Of a DNA stretch of 64,000 nt, positions 54,342-62,573 are shown one piece after another. The stretch's first letter is position 1. The number at the start of each line of letters is the position of its first letter. A program made the position numbers and the translations under genes. Below the pieces are notes generated by a model. The model saw nothing but the letters and a program-made list of their open reading frames with translations. It was not told the DNA's origin and ran no database searches. Origin of the DNA: Brevibacillus borstelensis (lineage in GTDB: Bacteria; Bacillota; Bacilli; Brevibacillales; Brevibacillaceae); contig NZ_RHHO01000012.1 of NCBI RefSeq assembly GCF_003710865.1, positions 62,001-126,000 on the forward strand, given 5' to 3'.

Positions 54342-55637
54342 TTACAATGCCCGGGCCAGCAAATCCATGATGTGGACCGCTTCCATCTGCCCCTCCAGCC
54401 CTGCGCGCATGATGCCTTTTTTCATTTGCAGGAGACAGCCGGGATTGGATGTGACGATTACGCGGGCCTTTGTTTCCTTTACATGCTCCATCTTGCCGTC
54501 GAGAATTTGCATCGACATGTCGAAGTTGGTGATGTTGTAAATTCCCGCGGAGCCGCAGCAGCTGTCCGCACCGGTCATTTCAATCAGCTCGACGCCGGGG
54601 ATGCTCCTCAGTAGCTGGCGCGGCTGGTTGCGAACGCCCTGTCCGTGAGCCAGGTGACAGGAATCCTGATAGGTGACACGGACGTTGAGCGGCTTGGAAA
54701 AGGTCAGCGGCGGCAGCTCGGCCAAAAGCTCGTTTGCGTCTCTCACCTTGGAGACAAACGCCATGGCCCGCTCCTTCCACTCGGGATCGTCGTGGAACCA
54801 GTGGTGGTACTCCTTCAACGCCGCGCCGCAGCCGCCTGCGTTGTTGACGACGAAGTCCACTCCGGCCCGCTCGAACGCTTCCATGTTGCGCTTGGCAAGC
54901 TCGACTGCCCCTTCCTTTTCTCCCGCATGAGCGTGCAGCGCCCCGCAGCATACCTGGTTTTCCACGAAAACGACCTCACAGCCCGCTTTTGTCAAAAGCC
55001 TTGCCGTCGCCTGATTCGTCTCGAAAAACATCACGTCCATGATGCAGCCCGTAAACATCCCGATCTTCAGGGCGGCCTTTCCTTCCGCTTTCATTACTTT
55101 TTCCCGCTGCTTGCGCTCCCTCGGGGAAGCGATTTTGTCGACCGCTTGCTGCATCTCTGCAAGCTCCCGCGGCAGAATGTTGATCAGCCCGGTCTTGTTG
55201 GCCATTGTTTGGAGTCCTGCGCTTTGAGCTGCCCATAGAGCCGTACCCAAGGCTTGCATCCGCTCCGGATAAGGAAATACCTTGTCGAACACGAGCTGGC
55301 GAAGAAAAGGCGGTGTGGCTTCGCTTTTTTTGTTGTCCTCGACTACTTCCCGCGCCGTTTCCACGAGACTGCCGTAAGGGACCCCCGCCGGACAAGCCGT
55401 CTCGCACGCACGGCAGCCAAGACAGGCGTACATGTTTTTCTCGAATTCCGGGTCTACGGAAAGCTGGCTGGTGGCAACGCCTTTCATGAGAGCGATGCGC
55501 CCGCGGGGGCTGTGCGATTCAAGGCCCGTTTCCCGGTAGGTCGGACAGGCCGGCAAGCAAAAACCGCAGTGCATGCAGTTCATGATCTCGTCCATGTTGA
55601 ATTTCGACAGCAGCTCCTGACTGGTCGTCTTGCTCAT
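54342..55637 (-). CDS. glcF: Glycolate oxidase iron-sulfur subunit
   Basis: Protein of 431 residues with two 4Fe-4S motifs, CMHCGFCLPACPTYRETG (about 21-38) and CLGCRACETACPAGVPYG (about 72-89), and two CCG-type domains (NQVCCGALHAHAGEKEG; TGADSCCGSAGIYN). It transfers electrons from the flavin subunit to the membrane. The start ATG overlaps the glcD stop by 4 bases. (S)-lactate or D-lactate are alternative substrates for this enzyme class. Confidence 0.93.
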   Translation of the reverse strand: MSKTTSQELLSKFNMDEIMNCMHCGFCLPACPTYRETGLESHSPRGRIALMKGVATSQLSVDPEFEKNMYACLGCRACETACPAGVPYGSLVETAREVVEDNKKSEATPPFLRQLVFDKVFPYPERMQALGTALWAAQSAGLQTMANKTGLINILPRELAEMQQAVDKIASPRERKQREKVMKAEGKAALKIGMFTGCIMDVMFFETNQATARLLTKAGCEVVFVENQVCCGALHAHAGEKEGAVELAKRNMEAFERAGVDFVVNNAGGCGAALKEYHHWFHDDPEWKERAMAFVSKVRDANELLAELPPLTFSKPLNVRVTYQDSCHLAHGQGVRNQPRQLLRSIPGVELIEMTGADSCCGSAGIYNITNFDMSMQILDGKMEHVKETKARVIVTSNPGCLLQMKKGIMRAGLEGQMEAVHIMDLLARAL

Positions 55638-57046
55638 CGTTTCACCACCACTCTGCGCCGGCCGCTGCTTGCGAACATTTTGCCGGGATTCATGATGTTG
55701 TTCGGGTCAAAAGCGGCTTTGATCCGCTTCATCAGCTCGATGCCGCCCGCACCTACTTTCAGGTCGAGGTAGTTCCTCTTGGCCATCCCTACGCCGTGCT
55801 CCCCGGTTATTGTTCCGCCCAGGCGAATCGCGGCGTGAAAAATTTCTTCAAACGCCTGCTCTACCCGGTGGATCTCTTCCTTGTCCCGCTCATCGGTCAT
55901 GCAGGTGGGGTGCAAATTCCCGTCCCCTGCGTGACCGAACGTACAGATCTGCACCTGGTACTTTTCAGCGATTCGCTCCACTTCTTCGACCATCTCGGCC
56001 AAACGGGAGCGGGGCACTGTCGCGTCTTCGAGAATCGTGGTAGGACGCAGCCGGGAAAGCGCCGCCAAAGCTGAACGTCGGGCCGCCAGAAGCTTGGCTC
56101 CCTCCTCGGCTGTTTGCGCCAATTTGACTTCGGCCGCCCCCTGCTGCCTAGCGATCTCCGCGATCCGTTCCATATCCCGGACGACCAGCTCCTCCGGCCC
56201 GTCCTGCTCGATCAAGAGCATCGACTTCATCTCCAAAGGCAGGCCCAGCTTGGCAAAGTCATCGACGACCTTCATCGTGGACTGGTCCAAAAACTCGATC
56301 GTCGCCGGAATAATCTTGGAGGCAATCACTGTTTCCACTGTCTTGGCTGCGTCGACGAGGTTGGTATAGTAGGCGACCAGCGTCCGCTTCGTCTCCGGCA
56401 GGGGAAGCAGCTTTACCGTAATCTCGGTAATGACGCCGAGTGTACCTTCGGAGCCGACCATCAGTCTCGTCATATCATAGCCGGCCACGTCCTTCATGTT
56501 TTTTCCGCCGCAGCGAAGCACTTCTCCGGACGGCAGGACGTATTCCAGCCCCAGTATGTAGTCCTTGGTGACCCCGTATTTCAGTCCTCTCATCCCGCCT
56601 GCGCACTGGGCCATGTTTCCGCCGACAGTGGATATCCGCATACTCCCCGGATCGGGCGGATAAAACAGGCCCTCCGCTTCGACTGCCTGATGCAGGTCGG
56701 CAGTCACGACACCGGGTCCCAGCGTTGCCGTCAGGTTTTGCTTGTCGATTTCGTAAATGCGGTTGAACCGGTTCATATTCATGACGATGCCGCCCTCGAC
56801 AGGGATTGTCCCCCCTGCGAGGTTCGTCCCCGAGCCGCGTGGTATGATCGGTATGCCGTGAACGTTTGCCAGCCTAAGCACAGCCGACACCTCTTCTACG
56901 CTGCCCGGCATCGCCACCGCATCCGGCATGGCTTGGTGGATGGGCGTCGCGTCATAGGAATACGCGTACAGTTCATTCGGCGTGTCGAGCAAATATTTTT
57001 CTCCTACAATCGCTGACAGCTTTTTGCGAATTTCTGTATCCAGCAT
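55634..57046 (-). CDS. glcD: Glycolate oxidase FAD subunit
   Basis: FAD-linked oxidoreductase of 470 residues. The FAD-binding-4 domain reads IPIIPRGSGTNLAGGTIPVEGGIVMNMNRFN (about 70-100), and further PPDPGSMRISTVGGNMAQCAGGMRGLKYG and the C-terminal FGHAGDGNLHPTCM and EHGVGMAKRNYLDLKVG are typical of the GlcD/DLD class. Start ATG at 57046 is close behind GGGGG. It is divergent from a GntR gene, with two LutR-like palindromes in the 463-bp gap. Confidence 0.93.
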   Translation of the reverse strand: MLDTEIRKKLSAIVGEKYLLDTPNELYAYSYDATPIHQAMPDAVAMPGSVEEVSAVLRLANVHGIPIIPRGSGTNLAGGTIPVEGGIVMNMNRFNRIYEIDKQNLTATLGPGVVTADLHQAVEAEGLFYPPDPGSMRISTVGGNMAQCAGGMRGLKYGVTKDYILGLEYVLPSGEVLRCGGKNMKDVAGYDMTRLMVGSEGTLGVITEITVKLLPLPETKRTLVAYYTNLVDAAKTVETVIASKIIPATIEFLDQSTMKVVDDFAKLGLPLEMKSMLLIEQDGPEELVVRDMERIAEIARQQGAAEVKLAQTAEEGAKLLAARRSALAALSRLRPTTILEDATVPRSRLAEMVEEVERIAEKYQVQICTFGHAGDGNLHPTCMTDERDKEEIHRVEQAFEEIFHAAIRLGGTITGEHGVGMAKRNYLDLKVGAGGIELMKRIKAAFDPNNIMNPGKMFASSGRRRVVVKR

Positions 57047-57065
57047 GTCTAATCCCCCGTTTTAG

Positions 57066-57292
57066 TGATCAGGTCATCTGATGACTTTTGTCAAATAGTA
57101 ACGCTTGGCAAGTAGAAACACCAAGTCTCCAGCCGTTGTCCATCAGGCAGCGAACGCCGATACTGCCTGGCCTGCTTCTGAAAAACCCTTGCTACATACC
57201 AGTTTATCATATATACCTAAATATTGAATCTATTTTAAAGAATCACAAAGTCAATTTTTGATACTTTGCTCTCGTCTTCACTCATCTGATGA
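57066..57292 (-). promoter_or_regulatory. Promoter region of glcDF with two TCATC-N-GATGA operators
   Basis: TCATCTGATGA occurs at 57074-57084 (within GTCATCTGATGAC) and again at 57282-57292. This equals the TCATC-N1-GATGA box reported for B. subtilis LutR, a GntR/FadR-family regulator. On the minus strand TTGACT (57249-57254) and TAGATT (57227-57232) form a plausible promoter between the sites; TTGACA at 57089-57094 directly abuts the first site, but its -10 would leave almost no leader. Centres are 208 bases apart. Confidence 0.75.
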
Positions 57293-57509
57293 CTATACGA
57301 CTGAATATTCCCAAAATATAGTTTCGAGACAGCTTCCAGCATCCAGCCATGCTCTCCTCGAAAAAAGATGTGACGGAAGCAAACCAACTATACGCGGCTG
57401 TGATCTTTTTCCGCATCGACACTGTTTTACTAGACAAACCTGAGGCAGATGCTTCGGGGGTTCCCGTATAGTAAAATGATTTCAGCACAAGGTAAAGGGT
57501 GGAAGCACA

Positions 57510-58232
57510 TTGCCAATTCAGCAAATATCCAACAAAAAGATATATGAAGCCGTCACCGACGAGCTAAAGCAAATGATAATGGAGGGGCAGGTAAAGCCCG
57601 GGGATAAACTGGATTCCGTGCAGGCTTTGGCGGAAAAATTCCAGGTCGGACGATCTGCGGTCAGAGAAGCATTGAGCGCCCTGCAGGCGATGGGCCTGGT
57701 GGATATAAAGCAAGGCGAGGGCACCTTTATCCGCAAGTTTGAAACGTCCAGCCTGACCGCTCCCCTCTCTACCATCCTGATGGGTTCCGAAGACATTCTG
57801 GAGCTATTGGAAGTCCGCAAAATCCTGGAGGTCGGGAGTGCCGGTCTGGCTGCGCGAAAATGGGAAGAAGACGACCTGGCTGCGCTCAAACAGGCATTGG
57901 ATGACATGAGGGCAGGCACCGATTCGGAAGAGGCGAGCGAACAGGCCGACATCGACTTTCACCAGGCGATCGCGCAGGCCAGTCACAACCGGCTGTTGAT
58001 CGACATGATGAAGACGATCTCCGGAGCCATGACGAAGAGCATGCGGAACACCCGCAAAATGTGGCTGTTTGGCGAGAGGGCGAGCACGGAAAGACTGTAC
58101 GAGGAACACGTCTTGATCTACAGGGCAATCCGCGAACGCGACGCCTTGATGGCGCAGCAGAGAATGCTCCACCATTTGCTGAAAGTCGAGGATGTGCTGC
58201 TAAACCGCCTGGAGCTTGGCAACGACGAGTAG
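57510..58232 (+). CDS. GntR/FadR-family regulator (LutR-like)
   Basis: Regulator of 240 residues. The winged helix is YEAVTDELKQMIMEGQVKPGDKLDSVQALAEKFQVGRSAVREALSALQAMGLVDIKQGEGTFI (about 12-75), and an all-helical FCD ligand domain follows (about 95-225) with metal-binding-type residues in DIDFHQAI and HVLIYRAIRERD. The start is TTG at 57510 after GGGTGGAAGCACA. It is divergent from glcD, whose promoter region carries the LutR-type box twice. A hydroxy acid such as lactate or glycolate is the likely effector (inference). Confidence 0.9.
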   Translation: MPIQQISNKKIYEAVTDELKQMIMEGQVKPGDKLDSVQALAEKFQVGRSAVREALSALQAMGLVDIKQGEGTFIRKFETSSLTAPLSTILMGSEDILELLEVRKILEVGSAGLAARKWEEDDLAALKQALDDMRAGTDSEEASEQADIDFHQAIAQASHNRLLIDMMKTISGAMTKSMRNTRKMWLFGERASTERLYEEHVLIYRAIRERDALMAQQRMLHHLLKVEDVLLNRLELGNDE

Positions 58233-58314
58233 CACGCAGACGCTCTGAGGCAGGACGCAGAAGACAGACGCTTTGAAACAGAACGGGGAAAACAGACTGG
58301 AGGGATATACGAAA

Positions 58315-59124
58315 ATGCCGGAGCTGCCGGAAATGGAGACCTATCGCAGACTGCTGCAGGAGCGTTTAACCGGACAGGCGATTACAGATGTCAGCGTGCA
58401 GCGGGAGAAAACGATCAATATACCCGCAGCGGCCTTTGAAGAGCATGTGAAAGGCACTGCTTTTTCCACGGTCGAACGCAGAGGAAAGCACATCTTGTTC
58501 CGGCTGCAATCGGGCCGTGTTTTGTTGCTGCATCTCATGCTCGGCGGTTTTCTGTACTGGGGGACCGCGGAGGACAAGCTCGACCGGACTGCCCAGATGA
58601 CGATCTCAGTGGGACGGCACGTTCTCTACTTTCACGGGCTGCGCCTCGGGTACTTGCATCTGCTGACGCAGGAAGAAGCGGAAAACCGGTTGGCGAAGCT
58701 CGGTCCCGAGCCGCTCGACCCCCTGTTTACCGCAGAGCAGTTTACCCGCTTGATACAGAAAAAGCGCGGCGTTCTGAAAGCCGCGCTGGTCGATCAGCAT
58801 GTGCTTGCCGGCATTGGCAACTGTTATGCCGACGAGCTTTGTCATCACGCAGGGATCTTGCCGCTCCGCCGCATCCCTTCCCTCCAGCCGGAAGAGGAAA
58901 AACGGCTGTTTCACTCGCTGCAGGCTGTCCTCCACGATGCCTTGGAGCACGGCGGCTACATGGAAACGCCGTTTTTCCGCGGAGACGGTCTGACGGGCGG
59001 CTACAATGAACACTGCCGCGTCTATGATCGCGGAGGCGAGCCGTGCCCCCGTTGCGCTCATCCGATTACACAGGACATATGGTCATCCCGCAAAGTGTTC
59101 TACTGCACAGGCTGTCAGCAATGA
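58315..59124 (+). CDS. Fpg/Nei-family DNA glycosylase
   Basis: Bifunctional base-excision enzyme of 269 residues. The N-terminus PELPEMETYRRLL carries the catalytic Pro-Glu; the lysine of RRGKHILF (about 56-63) and the H2TH region GVLKAALVDQHVLAGIGNCYADELCHHAGI (about 152-181) fit. The C-terminal zinc finger is CPRC-x16-CTGC with R in WSSRKVFY. It is shorter in similarity to canonical MutM and looks like the second, Nei-like Fpg paralogue of Firmicutes. Start ATG at 58315 after TGGAGGG. It lies 82 bases after the GntR gene and may be co-transcribed; the gap holds short repeats of the type CAGACGCT. Confidence 0.88.
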   Translation: MPELPEMETYRRLLQERLTGQAITDVSVQREKTINIPAAAFEEHVKGTAFSTVERRGKHILFRLQSGRVLLLHLMLGGFLYWGTAEDKLDRTAQMTISVGRHVLYFHGLRLGYLHLLTQEEAENRLAKLGPEPLDPLFTAEQFTRLIQKKRGVLKAALVDQHVLAGIGNCYADELCHHAGILPLRRIPSLQPEEEKRLFHSLQAVLHDALEHGGYMETPFFRGDGLTGGYNEHCRVYDRGGEPCPRCAHPITQDIWSSRKVFYCTGCQQ

Positions 59125-59133
59125 AAAAGCCAG

Positions 59134-60039
59134 TCAGCCTTTTCTCTCCATCTGACGGGTCATGAATACCTGCTCATTGCCTGATGGGGCAAATCCCGCT
59201 TCCTCCAGTACCCGAAGAACCGTTTCCTGTGAGGCCGGGAAATTAAAGGTTCCCCTACGGCACGTATAGTCAAGCGGCCCGTAGGCATGGGCGAGCGCAA
59301 AACGAACGATGTCCTCCGCATCCGCTCGGTCAGGGTGATATGCACACTGACGCAAGGTGATCGCAGCCAGCTTTCCTTCCTCGTCGAAGGTCCGTTTGTA
59401 CAAGGCGTAGCCAAGCGTCTCGCCCAGGGCATCCTCCACAAATACAGCCTCACCGTCGCGGAGGCTTTGCCACTGATTCTGCCAGGGAATGCTCGCCGGG
59501 GAAAAGGAAAGCGAAGCGGACTCCTGCGGAATTCCCCTGCGAATCCGGTACGGAAGCGAGGCCGGATCGCCGAACGGATGCGCGCTGGCAAACGCTTCAT
59601 TATGCTGCCAGAACAAGAGCTTGTCAACCACTTCATAGCCGAGCTGCCGGTACAGCGAGATCGCCTTGTCGTTTTGACTGACTGCCTCCAAAGTGGCCAG
59701 CTCCACCTCCGCTTCCCGGTACAGGGCAAGTGTGGCTTCCATCAAGCTTTTGCCCAAGCCCTGACGCCGGTACTCTGTCGCTACTCCGGTGCCGCCGTTC
59801 CAGGCCACCTTTTTTCCGCCAATCGTTCTCACACCGCTCGCCACAACCCCCACCGGCGCTCCGTCTGCAAAGGCAACGACGGAAAGGGAAGCAGCATACC
59901 CTTCGGTTCCCAGCCTTTGAATCATGTTTTCCACCGTCATATTGACAGGGAAAAAGTACCCCTCAAATCCTCTGTTCCAGGCCTCGGTAATTTCAGACAA
60001 CGTACACTCCGGAAAACGCTTGATGGAAATCGTGGACAC
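59134..60039 (-). CDS. GNAT-family N-acetyltransferase
   Basis: Acetyltransferase of 301 residues. The acetyl-CoA site is seen in NGGTGVATEYRRQGLGKSLMEATLALYREA (about 82-111), followed by ELATLEAVSQNDKAISLYRQLGYEVVDKLLFW. The C-terminal half (about 150-301) resembles a degenerate second GNAT unit. The start is GTG at 60039 after GGAGAG. It is convergent with the glycosylase gene, only 9 bases apart. Substrate unknown. Confidence 0.87.
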   Translation of the reverse strand: MSTISIKRFPECTLSEITEAWNRGFEGYFFPVNMTVENMIQRLGTEGYAASLSVVAFADGAPVGVVASGVRTIGGKKVAWNGGTGVATEYRRQGLGKSLMEATLALYREAEVELATLEAVSQNDKAISLYRQLGYEVVDKLLFWQHNEAFASAHPFGDPASLPYRIRRGIPQESASLSFSPASIPWQNQWQSLRDGEAVFVEDALGETLGYALYKRTFDEEGKLAAITLRQCAYHPDRADAEDIVRFALAHAYGPLDYTCRRGTFNFPASQETVLRVLEEAGFAPSGNEQVFMTRQMERKG

Positions 60040-60277
60040 GGGTAATCACTCTCCGTCTTTTTTATAAAAAGCTCGACTTCACCCATCCTTCGGCGAGATT
60101 TGCATGGATGCAGGAAGCAAGGAGTGGAATGGTCTTGGTTCGATAAAAAATTTTTAATCAATAAATTCGCAAGATTCAATCGTTTTGTTTTGGTTTCGAT
60201 CATCCTGGCCATATCGCTTCACTCGAAAAGAAAACCTCTTGTTTACGTGGCTGAAGAAGGAAGAAAGCTGTGTCAGC

Positions 60278-60673
60278 CTACTCTTCCTTCTTGCTGTTCA
60301 GCTTCTCATCGATCTCGGAAAGTTCGTCCAGCACTTCCGTCCCGAACCAATCCGTCAGCTTGCCGCGGGCCTTTCCTTTGACATCGTCGTCAATATAGAC
60401 AGCGACCATGAGCAAGGCTCCGATCAGCGTTGTCAGGTCATCTCCATATCCCACGACCGGCGTAATATCCGGCACCACATCCAACGGAGTGATGAAGTAG
60501 CCCAACGCCCCTAATATGACCGTTTTCGCCCACGCAGGCGTTTTGGGATTTTGCAGGGCGTAATAGAGCAGCAGCGCTACGTAAACTACTTTTCCTCCCG
60601 CTTTTTTGGCGAACTTCTTCACTTTGTCCCAAAAGGATTCTTCCGTGTACACCTTCGTATAATTATCGGACAT
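60278..60673 (-). CDS. DUF1232 (YkvA-type) membrane protein
   Basis: Protein of 131 residues with the DUF1232 core PKTPAWAKTVILGALGYFITPLDVVPDITPVVGYGDDLTTLIGALLMVAVYI (about 43-95), which spans the membrane twice. Start ATG at 60673 after GGAGGCGAGAGC; an earlier in-frame ATG at 60694 precedes that site. The C-terminus is charged, and its codons form one arm of a hairpin (60263-60294). Function unknown. Confidence 0.88.
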   Translation of the reverse strand: MSDNYTKVYTEESFWDKVKKFAKKAGGKVVYVALLLYYALQNPKTPAWAKTVILGALGYFITPLDVVPDITPVVGYGDDLTTLIGALLMVAVYIDDDVKGKARGKLTDWFGTEVLDELSEIDEKLNSKKEE

Positions 60674-60756
60674 GCTCTCGCCTCCAATAGTCATCTATCT
60701 TGGATAGTAAAAGTATCGTAGTACGTTTCCGGCATAGAAAGCAAGCGGGAGGTAGT

Positions 60757-60869
60757 ACCTGTATTGCTTGAGTGCTTGCAGTGTTTGCAGTGTTTGCAGT
60801 GTTTGCATTGCCTGCATTGCCTGCATTGCCTGTATTGCCTGTATTGCTTACAGTAACTGCAATGTCTGC
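60757..60869. repeat. About twelve imperfect 9-bp tandem repeats
   Basis: Units CAGTGTTTG (three in a row) and CATTGCCTG (three in a row) with neighbours TATTGCCTG, TATTGCTTA, CAGTAACTG and CAATGTCTG. It lies between the divergent ykvA-like and thiN genes. No spacers, hence not CRISPR. Confidence 0.85.
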
Positions 60870-60990
60870 CCCTCCTGTCTCTTAACCGCACCTGCATGGT
60901 AAGATAAAGAAAGATGCTGTCAGGCTTGGCCGCTCAACAAATCAGCCTTTTCCTTTGACAGCCGCGAATCCACGTAAATGAGGGAACATC

Positions 60991-61635
60991 ATGGAGAAAT
61001 CGTCCAAAATCATACTGTTTGCAGGAGGAAATCTGGGCAGTTGGGCTTTGGAAGAAATAGACGAGGATGCCTTTTTGGTCGGAGTCGACCGAGGAGCGTT
61101 ATTTTTGATACAAAACGAGAGACGTCCCCATCTGTCCATCGGGGACTTCGACTCGGTCACACCCGATGAGCGGGAGATCATCTGCCAAAACAGCGAGGAA
61201 ATGCGTTCCTGCGACCCGGTCATGAAGGACTTGACTGATACGGAGATGGGCCTTCTCTGGGCGCTGGAGCAGCAGCCGGCTGAGATCGTTCTCGTCGGAG
61301 CGTTGGGCTCCCGGTTCGACCATACGCTTGCCAATGTTCACTTGCTGTCAAAAGGGCTGAAGGCTGGCGTGCCCTGCCGGATCGTGGACGAAAAAAACGA
61401 GATCATGCTCGTCACCGACCGAATCACCCTGCGGAAAAGCCGGTATTCCCACGTCTCCCTGCTGCCGCTCACAGAGACGGTCAGCGGAATCACCCTATCC
61501 GGCTTTCAGTACCCGCTGGACAAGGCGACTCTGCGGATGGGCGACACGCTGGGCATAAGCAACGTACTGGTTTCGGAAACCGGAACGGTTTCGATCGAGG
61601 CCGGTTGCCTGATTGTGATTCAGAGCATGGATTAG
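60991..61635 (+). CDS. thiN: Thiamine pyrophosphokinase
   Basis: Enzyme of 214 residues that transfers pyrophosphate from ATP to thiamine. Motifs are VGVDRGALFLI (about 30-40), SIGDFDSVTPDE (about 49-60), KDLTDTEMGL (about 78-87) and VGALGSRFDHTLANVHLL (about 101-118), the family's nucleotide- and Mg-binding region. Start ATG at 60991 after GAGGGAAC. It resembles YloS/ThiN but lies outside the usual rpmB/rpe cluster, so it may be a second copy (inference). Confidence 0.9.
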   Translation: MEKSSKIILFAGGNLGSWALEEIDEDAFLVGVDRGALFLIQNERRPHLSIGDFDSVTPDEREIICQNSEEMRSCDPVMKDLTDTEMGLLWALEQQPAEIVLVGALGSRFDHTLANVHLLSKGLKAGVPCRIVDEKNEIMLVTDRITLRKSRYSHVSLLPLTETVSGITLSGFQYPLDKATLRMGDTLGISNVLVSETGTVSIEAGCLIVIQSMD

Positions 61636-61650
61636 ACAGTGAATCTCTCT

Positions 61651-61936
61651 GGCTGCGGGGAGAAGCTTTTTTTCTACTTTCAAAAAGCGGCTGCGGTGGA
61701 GAGAAGCCTGTTTCCACTCTCCGCTCCGGTCTTCGTCCCGCAAAGAAGCTGGGACTGTCCGCTCCGCAATGCTCCCGAGGGAATCGCAAAACGACGCGCA
61801 GCTGCGAAGTGTATTCATAGGTTGCGATTCTGCTTCCTCGGGATCATTGCGGAGCTGGGCCGGACTTCGCTAGTCGCTCCGACTGGAAACAGGCTTCTCT
61901 GGCGAGCGGGATTTGCTTCTCCCAGCTTTAAAGAGC
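61651..61936. repeat. Long palindromic intergenic element, family B copy 1
   Basis: Nested arms: GGGAGAAGC/GCTTCTCCC type ends (61658 and 61912 regions), GAGAAGCCTGTTTCCA (61701-61716) against TGGAAACAGGCTTCTC, and GCTCCGCAATG-TCCCGAGG (61762-61780) against CCTCGGGA-CATTGCGGAGC, with GAATCGCAA/TTGCGATTC in the centre. It begins 15 bases after the thiN stop. It is unrelated in sequence to family A. Confidence 0.8.
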
Positions 61937-62158
61937 ATGTGGGATCGTTCAAAGGTGTCTAAGGTTCACCTGTCAGTAGGTTGGCTTCTAATTGACTACG
62001 GATTTCGAGCAAAAAGTCATGACCACAACTCTGGCTAAAAACCTCCGCAAGCATTTATCAGCAACTGACTTCATGTTGTTTAAGGCCCACGACAAGCCTG
62101 ATCTCAGCAATCTGACGGATGTTCATTTATACGAGCTTCCTTGCAAACCAGCCTCTCT

Positions 62159-62194
62159 AAAAACAGTTCGGGCGTATGTCCGAACTGTTTTTTA
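62159..62194. terminator. Strong hairpin, bidirectional terminator
   Basis: AAAACAGTTCGG pairs with CCGAACTGTTTT around GCGTATGT, with A/T runs on both sides. Between 61937 and 62158 no supported gene was seen. Confidence 0.8.
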
Positions 62195-62211
62195 CGAGAA
62201 AACCAACAGAT

Positions 62212-62427
62212 GTAGAGATGAAAAAGGAGAAAACCGCGAAGGTCTTTGGGACACCTCCCAGGCGGAATGGAAAAAGCAAAACACGCTTTTAGCGTCCAAC
62301 TCTGAAACGCTCCATCGAGCAGTCTGCTTTTGGACGCGGTTTTGCTTTTGGAATGGAGCCGGCCAGTCCAGCCCCTTCGCAGTGTCCCACCGAACCTTGA
62401 GCTGTTTTCTCCTTTTTCATCTCCTCC
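62212..62427. repeat. Long palindromic intergenic element, family A copy 2
   Basis: Inverted copy of the element at 18802-19016. End arms are GAGATGAAAAAGGAG and CTCCTTTTTCATCTC; the third arm pair is GCAAAAC with GTTTTGC where copy 1 has GTGGAAC with GTTCCAC. GGGACAC/GTGTCCC and the central GCGTCC/GGACGC are kept. Confidence 0.85.
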
Positions 62428-62446
62428 ACTAGAGCCGGTCCAACCA

Positions 62447-62520
62447 CAAAAAAGAAAAGCGACTGCGTTTGAAGAGAAGCCTGTTACCGCTCCCCGCTCC
62501 GGCCTACGTCCTCCAGAGGA
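62447..62520. repeat. Partial copy of family B element
   Basis: AAAAGCGACTGCGTTTGAAGAGAAGCCTG... corresponds to 61682-61745 of the full element (AAAAAGCGGCTGCGGTGGAGAGAAGCCTG...). Only the left arm is present, so it cannot form the palindrome. Confidence 0.7.
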
Positions 62521-62573
62521 ACGGTGCCTACCTGCATACTCACATCATTCATGGCTCGCTCATTTTCTAAAGC

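Noticed and set aside
60263-60294. Hairpin over the end of the DUF1232 gene as its terminator
   Set aside because: The arms match well, but the minus strand lacks a T run after the stem and the stop codon lies in the loop, so it is not called.
60691-60897. Minus-strand frame encoding a Cys-rich repeat (QCRQCRQCKHCKHC)
   Set aside because: The pattern is a by-product of the 9-bp tandem array; there is no ribosome-binding site.
61992-62432. Plus-strand open frame of 146 codons
   Set aside because: It runs through a strong terminator hairpin and into family A copy 2; the TTG start has no ribosome-binding site.
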